Positions 13,840 to 17,980 of a DNA stretch of 17,980 nt are shown piece after piece; within the stretch, counting starts at the first letter, position 1; each line of letters begins with the position of its first letter. Both the position numbers and the translations under genes were made by a program. The stretch is taken from NCBI GenBank assembly GCA_016935955.1, contig JAFGPY010000042.1, positions 1-17,980 on the forward strand, given 5' to 3'. The notes beneath the pieces were generated by a model. The model searched no databases, was not told the origin of the DNA, and saw only the letters and a program-made list of their open reading frames with translations. The DNA comes from Planctomycetota bacterium. Lineage in GTDB: Bacteria > Planctomycetota > Phycisphaerae > FEN-1346 > JAACEH01.

Positions 13840-15449
13840 AGCGAGCGAACTACCGCGCACCGCGCGAGCATCGCCTGGCCCTGATCGTTCCCGATCCGAG
13901 CGAGCTGCCTGGCGTCGTGGAACGCAATCGGCGACTGCTGGCCGGTTACGACTTCAAGGTGCTCGGTCGTCCGGTGCAGTCGTTGCGGCAGTCGGCGCGG
14001 CAGGCGGTCCTGACCATTCCCTACAACTGCATGAAGCATCTCGACCCGCAAATCAAACCTCTTCATCCGGCGGCCCCCGTCATTCTGACCGGACACCAGC
14101 CGGAACTGTACCATCCGGGGGTCTGGCTCAAGAACTTCCTGGCCGGCCACCTTGCCGCCGCGGTGGGCGGCGTGGCCGTCAATCTGAACGTGGACAATGA
14201 CGAGGCCCACCAGGTGACGGTCAAGGCGCCGGTCATGGACGATGGGCGGGCACGCGTCGTTGAGGTGCCGTACCTGCAGCCCACGGGTGGCCTGCCGTAC
14301 GAGGAACTCGGCGTCGGGCATCTCAAGGGGGATCCCTCGGGAGAATTGCGGCGGCTGGGCGTCAAGGCGTCGTTGTGTGACGCCGTCGAAGAGTATTGGC
14401 GCGGGCTCGATCCGGAGCACAGCCGATGGAAGACGTACGCGCGGGTTATAACCTGTGCCCGCCATCGCCTGGAACGGCAATACGGTTTGTGGAACCTCGA
14501 AGCGCTGGTCAGCGACATGGCCCGTAGCACGGAGTACCGTGTCTTCATCCTGGACATTCTGTCGCACGTCGAACGGTTCCACGAGTGCTACAACGGCGGC
14601 CTGTCGCTGTTCCGCAAGGTGCACCACGAGAAGAACCCCGCGCAGCCGGTGCCCGACCTGGGCCGCGAGGGATGGCGGTGGGAGCTGCCGTTCTGGGTAT
14701 GGCGAGCGGGGTCGCGACGCGAGCGGCTGTGGTGCGAGGTCAGCGGCGAACGGCTGCGGCTGTTCATTGACGGCCATCCCCAGGCCTTCGCCGAGATCTC
14801 CCGAAGCCAACTCGACGGAGGAGGGGAAGCGGCCGTTGGCGTGCTGCAGGCCGTGGAAGCCAAGGGCATTCGCATACGCCCGCGAGCCCTGGCGCTGACG
14901 CTCTTCGCACGGGTCTTCGTCGGCGACCTGTTCATCCACGGGCTGGGCGGCGCCATCTACGACAAGGTGACCGAGGAGATCATTCGTACGTACTATGGCG
15001 TGGAGCCGGCCGAAGCGGTCATGGCCACGGGGACGATGCTGCTGCCGGTCGAGACTCACGACGTTACGGAAGCCGACCGGCGGTCGCTCGTGCGTCGGCT
15101 GCGCGACGTTCGCCACAATCCCGATCGTCTGTTGTCCGGATCGCAACGGGAGCGCGACGAGACGCGGCGGTTGATCGACGAGAAGCGGAAATTGCTGGCG
15201 CGGCGGGGAATGACGCGGCAGGAACGTGCCGACGATTGGCGGCGACTGCACGAGATCAATCGGCTGCTGGCGAACCAGCTTGACGGCGAGCCGGCCGCAA
15301 CGCATCGACGTCTTGAGTCCGTGACCGATCGCCTGGCCCAGAATGCTTTGCTGCGTAACCGCGAATACAGTTTCGTGCTGCATCCGCGAGATGAGGTCGT
15401 GGAGTTCTACCGTGAGGTCACCAGGGTGCCGAAGGGGGCTGTCCAATGA
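13836..15449 (+). CDS. Conserved-looking protein with weak BshC-like features, function unknown
   Basis: Not recognised with certainty. The 537-residue length and motif order recall BshC, the cysteine-adding enzyme of bacillithiol synthesis (about 540 residues). TGHQPELYHPGVWLKNFLA (85-103) parallels its TGQQ.GL..GPLYT.YK loop. NLNVDNDEAHQV (116-127) sits where BshC has its FW...EDHD segment. RPRALALTLFARVF (348-361) followed by IHGLGGAIYDKVTE (367-380) parallels the RP..........VGGP.E..Y region. A charged helical stretch (about 420-480) precedes the C terminus, where BshC has a coiled coil. Identity at these sites is low, so a different activity on a related fold is likely. The start is taken at 13836 because it forms an ATGA overlap with the previous stop; an ATG at 13824 in the same frame is the alternative. 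Its own stop overlaps the next gene's ATG in the same way. Confidence 0.7.
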   Translation: MKRANYRAPREHRLALIVPDPSELPGVVERNRRLLAGYDFKVLGRPVQSLRQSARQAVLTIPYNCMKHLDPQIKPLHPAAPVILTGHQPELYHPGVWLKNFLAGHLAAAVGGVAVNLNVDNDEAHQVTVKAPVMDDGRARVVEVPYLQPTGGLPYEELGVGHLKGDPSGELRRLGVKASLCDAVEEYWRGLDPEHSRWKTYARVITCARHRLERQYGLWNLEALVSDMARSTEYRVFILDILSHVERFHECYNGGLSLFRKVHHEKNPAQPVPDLGREGWRWELPFWVWRAGSRRERLWCEVSGERLRLFIDGHPQAFAEISRSQLDGGGEAAVGVLQAVEAKGIRIRPRALALTLFARVFVGDLFIHGLGGAIYDKVTEEIIRTYYGVEPAEAVMATGTMLLPVETHDVTEADRRSLVRRLRDVRHNPDRLLSGSQRERDETRRLIDEKRKLLARRGMTRQERADDWRRLHEINRLLANQLDGEPAATHRRLESVTDRLAQNALLRNREYSFVLHPRDEVVEFYREVTRVPKGAVQ

Positions 15450-16291
15450 GTATGCTGCTTGGTTTCTCGTCAAACGCCTACACGCGGTTCGACATCGAAG
15501 AGGCCTGCCGCCGGATTGCCGGCCACGGATATCGGGCGGTGGAGATTTTGTGCGACGTGCCGCACGCCTATCCGACCACCTTCGGCGACGCCAAGGTGCG
15601 GCAACTGAAGCACCTGCTCGACGACCTGGGGCTGGTCGTCTCGAACATCAACGCCAACACGGCGTTCGGATTCTGGAGCGACGCGCCGCCGGAACCGTTC
15701 TTCGAGCCGAGCCTCGTCAGTGACGATCCGCGACTGCGCGACAAGCGGCTGGACCTGACGCTGCGCTGCCTGGACATCGCCGCGGGGCTGGGGGCGCGGA
15801 ACATCTCGATCACGACGGGCAAGCCGCTGGGCAGCATGTCGCCCGAGGCCTGCCGTCCGGTGCTCGACGATTATCTGGGCCGCATTCTTGAGCGGGCCGA
15901 GCAACTCGGCGTGGACGTGGGCATCGAGTGCGAGCCGGGTCTGCTGCTGGAGAACAGCGTGGAGCTTGCCGAGTGCATCGCGCGGATCGCTTCGCCGCGC
16001 CTGGGGGCGAACCTCGACATCGGCCACGCCGTGGTCTCGGGCGAGGACCCGCGGGAGGTCGTCCGGCGCTTGGCCGGCCGCATCTGGAACCTGCACGTCG
16101 AGGACATCCGCGGCGGCAAACACTACCACCTCATTCCGGGGCAGGGCGACATCAACTTTGCCGCCGTGGTTGCCGCACTGAACGAGGTCGGCTACGACCG
16201 CACCGTGACCGTGGAACTCTACACCTATGCCGCCGATCCGGACCGGGCGGCGTCCGAGACCATGAAGGTTCTGGGGCCGCTCTTCAAGTAG
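15446..16291 (+). CDS. TIM-barrel sugar phosphate isomerase/epimerase-like protein (AP endonuclease 2 family)
   Basis: A xylose-isomerase-like TIM barrel of 281 residues, normal for the family. Such enzymes bind one or two divalent metals and isomerise or epimerise sugars, inosose or hydroxypyruvate-type substrates; the substrate here is unknown. Likely metal and catalytic ligands are E161 or E163 in GIECEPG, D191 and H194 in NLDIGHA, H217 in NLHVEDI, H226 or H228, and E257 in VTVELY. The motif PGQGDINF (231-238) is the usual G.GDIDF element. The ATG at 15446 overlaps the previous stop (ATGA), with a GGGGG tract about 8 bases upstream; an in-frame ATG at 15452 is possible. It is the last gene of the operon and is followed by palindromic sequence but no clear U-tract. 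Confidence 0.85.
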   Translation: MSMLLGFSSNAYTRFDIEEACRRIAGHGYRAVEILCDVPHAYPTTFGDAKVRQLKHLLDDLGLVVSNINANTAFGFWSDAPPEPFFEPSLVSDDPRLRDKRLDLTLRCLDIAAGLGARNISITTGKPLGSMSPEACRPVLDDYLGRILERAEQLGVDVGIECEPGLLLENSVELAECIARIASPRLGANLDIGHAVVSGEDPREVVRRLAGRIWNLHVEDIRGGKHYHLIPGQGDINFAAVVAALNEVGYDRTVTVELYTYAADPDRAASETMKVLGPLFK

Positions 16292-16295
16292 CGGC

Positions 16296-16414
16296 TGCCA
16301 AATTGGCAGGCCTGGACGCCCGAAACAGGCCAGAATTGCGGTTAATGTCGGGGATGGCCGCCTTCGGGAAATCTCTTCCGAGCACTCGGTCGACGCCTAA
16401 GTGCCTGTTTGGCA
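16296..16414 (+). promoter_or_regulatory. Two 13-bp palindromic sites, candidate upstream activator sites
   Basis: TGCCAAATTGGCA (16296-16308, extended by one C-G pair) and TGCCTGTTTGGCA (16402-16414) share the form TGCC-N5-GGCA. Their centres are 106 bases apart, about ten helical turns, and lie roughly 185 and 80 bases before the predicted start site of the -24/-12 promoter. Those are usual distances for enhancer-binding-protein sites. A weaker 6-bp hairpin (GGCCTG 16309-16314 with CAGGCC 16326-16331) lies between them. Confidence 0.4.
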
Positions 16415-16461
16415 ATACCTTATGTTGTCCATGGGCTGTCGTTGTCACTTCCTGCACGCTT

Positions 16462-16476
16462 TGGCACACCCTTTGC
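16462..16476 (+). promoter_or_regulatory. Sigma-54 (RpoN) -24/-12 promoter of the receiver-domain gene
   Basis: TGGCACACCCTTTGC matches the TGGCAC(G/A)-N4-TTGC consensus, with the invariant GG and GC doublets at the correct 10-base separation (GG 16463-16464, GC 16475-16476). Transcription would start near 16488, about 35 bases before the ATG at 16523. No sigma-70-type alternative is visible in this interval. Confidence 0.6.
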
Positions 16477-16522
16477 CATTATGACTTGGCAGCGGACGGT
16501 CCGCGCGGAACGAGGGTTTGCC

Positions 16523-16948
16523 ATGATGCTGGCATCCGAGCAGCAGAACGATCGGCGGTTTCGCATTCTGGTCACCGATGACGACGATCGGTGGCGGGAA
16601 GGGTTGCGCGAAGCCTTCAGCCCGCACGGCTACGAGACGATCGAGGCGGCCACGGGCGAGGAGGCCATCGAGGTCGTTCACCACAAGCGTCCGCACCTGA
16701 TCGTGCTGGACCTGGAGTTGCCGCACCTGAACGGCATCGAAACGTTGCGGATCATTCGCCAGGAAGTCAGCGACCGGTTGCCGGCCATCGTTATCAGCAG
16801 CGCGGTCACCGACCAGGTCATGGCCCAGGCCCTGGCCCTTCACGCCTACACGGTGATGAGCAAGATGGTCGGGTTGCATCGCATTCTCTACACGGTCTCA
16901 CGCGTGCTACAGAAGTACTACGAAGAGCGGTACCCGGACGAGACGTAG
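16523..16948 (+). CDS. Single-domain response regulator (receiver only)
   Basis: A stand-alone CheY-like receiver of 141 residues that would be phosphorylated by a histidine kinase and act through protein contacts, since no output domain follows. Key sites: the acidic cluster D19-D22, phospho-acceptor D63 in VLDLELPHLNG, the switch serine S93 in VISSA, and K114 in TVMSKMV. The usual K-P after beta 5 is K-M here, a mild departure. The C terminus (about 120-141) is a short helix with the charged end YYEERYPDET. The start at 16523 follows GAGGG by 6 bases. The longer open frame reaching back to 16409 is rejected because the sigma-54 promoter lies inside it. No partner kinase is in the window, and groES follows 87 bases later. 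Confidence 0.9.
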   Translation: MMLASEQQNDRRFRILVTDDDDRWREGLREAFSPHGYETIEAATGEEAIEVVHHKRPHLIVLDLELPHLNGIETLRIIRQEVSDRLPAIVISSAVTDQVMAQALALHAYTVMSKMVGLHRILYTVSRVLQKYYEERYPDET

Positions 16949-17035
16949 CGGCAGGCCGCACCATGCGGTGAAAGGCGGCTGTACGAGAGACTCGGTTCAT
17001 AACCCCATGAATTGCTTAGAAAGGAGAGGAGGCAG

Positions 17036-17323
17036 ATGAAGATCACACCGTTAGGCGACAAGATCGTCGTCAAGCGTCTGGAGGCCGAGGAGCGGACGGC
17101 CGGAGGCATCGTTCTTCCGGACACGGCCAAGGAGAAGCCCCAGCGTGGCAAGGTGATCGCCGTCGGTGAGGGGCGGTTGCTCGACAATGGCGAGCGTGCC
17201 AAGCCCGCGGTCAAGAAAGGCGACGAGATCGTCTTCACATCGTATGCCGGGACCGAGATCAAGGTCGGCGGCGAGGAGTACATGATCATGGGCGAGGGCG
17301 AAGTGCTGGCTGTCGTCGAGTAG
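17036..17323 (+). CDS. groES: Co-chaperonin GroES
   Basis: Heptameric lid of the GroEL folding chamber. The 95 residues equal the normal length. [16 protein letters not shown] (1-16) is the conserved start. The mobile loop that binds GroEL is around 17-35, with its hydrophobic triplet IVL at 25-27. The roof and core region is GKVIAVGEG...VKKGDEIVF, and the family end is EVLAVVE. The start is the ATG at 17036, preceded by a very strong AAGGAGAGGAGG (17021-17032); an upstream TTG in frame at 17012 lies before this site and is not used. No CIRCE inverted repeat is present upstream, so HrcA control is not supported here. groEL begins 39 bases after the stop. Confidence 0.97.
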   Translation: MKITPLGDKIVVKRLEAEERTAGGIVLPDTAKEKPQRGKVIAVGEGRLLDNGERAKPAVKKGDEIVFTSYAGTEIKVGGEEYMIMGEGEVLAVVE

Positions 17324-17350
17324 CGGCCGCACACGGATACGAAACGTTAA

Positions 17351-17980
<630 letters not shown>

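Noticed and set aside
16409..16522. N-terminal extension of the receiver protein starting at a TTG
   Set aside because: The sigma-54-type promoter lies inside it, it has no ribosome-binding site, and receivers do not carry such a segment; the ATG at 16523 has a good site.
16370..17035. CIRCE (HrcA operator) upstream of groES
   Set aside because: The TTAGCACTC-N9-GAGTGCTAA repeat is absent; the GAGCACTC at 16378-16389 is part of a different short palindrome far upstream.

Overview
The window is a GC-rich bacterial chromosome segment with no rRNA or tRNA gene, CRISPR array or transposase. Its gene mix suggests a planctomycete, perhaps a Phycisphaerae-like lineage: a tiny PEP-CTERM (exosortase-target) protein, an N-terminal zinc ribbon joined to a single membrane helix, a secreted TPR protein, a sigma-54-type promoter and a PilB/PilC pair. 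This assignment is an inference from style, not from a marker gene.

Layout. Bases 1-2864 (+) hold the end of a PilB/GspE-type ATPase and a complete PilC/GspF-type platform protein, closed by a strong intrinsic terminator. Bases 2967-4979 (-) hold trpB-trpA, the two subunits of tryptophan synthase. A cluster of three REP-like palindromes separates them from a UbiB/AarF-family kinase-like gene (5241-6977, -). Bases 6978-7404 form a divergent region that contains an unexplained structured segment and an orphan intrinsic terminator. Two + strand genes follow: a zinc-ribbon membrane protein and a secreted TPR protein with a degenerate glycine/asparagine-rich C-terminal module. A second, unrelated REP-like family lies at 10628-10833, before a convergent ArsB/NhaD-type transporter (10854-12188, -) whose best promoter predicts a nearly leaderless mRNA. 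A 76-residue PEP-CTERM protein (12375-12605, -) comes next.

From 13042 a clear sigma-70-type promoter drives a three-gene operon with ATGA stop/start overlaps: a family 2 glycosyltransferase, a 537-residue protein with faint BshC-like features, and a TIM-barrel isomerase/epimerase-like protein. This is the best candidate here for an undescribed pathway. Bases 16292-16522 hold a -24/-12 (sigma-54) promoter with two matched 13-bp palindromes upstream. It precedes a stand-alone receiver-domain protein, followed by groES and the first 206 codons of groEL.

The housekeeping functions (tryptophan synthase, the GroES/GroEL chaperonin, the pilus or secretion motor) are secure. The physiological roles of the zinc-ribbon protein, the TPR protein, the PEP-CTERM micro-protein and the three-gene operon cannot be fixed from sequence alone.
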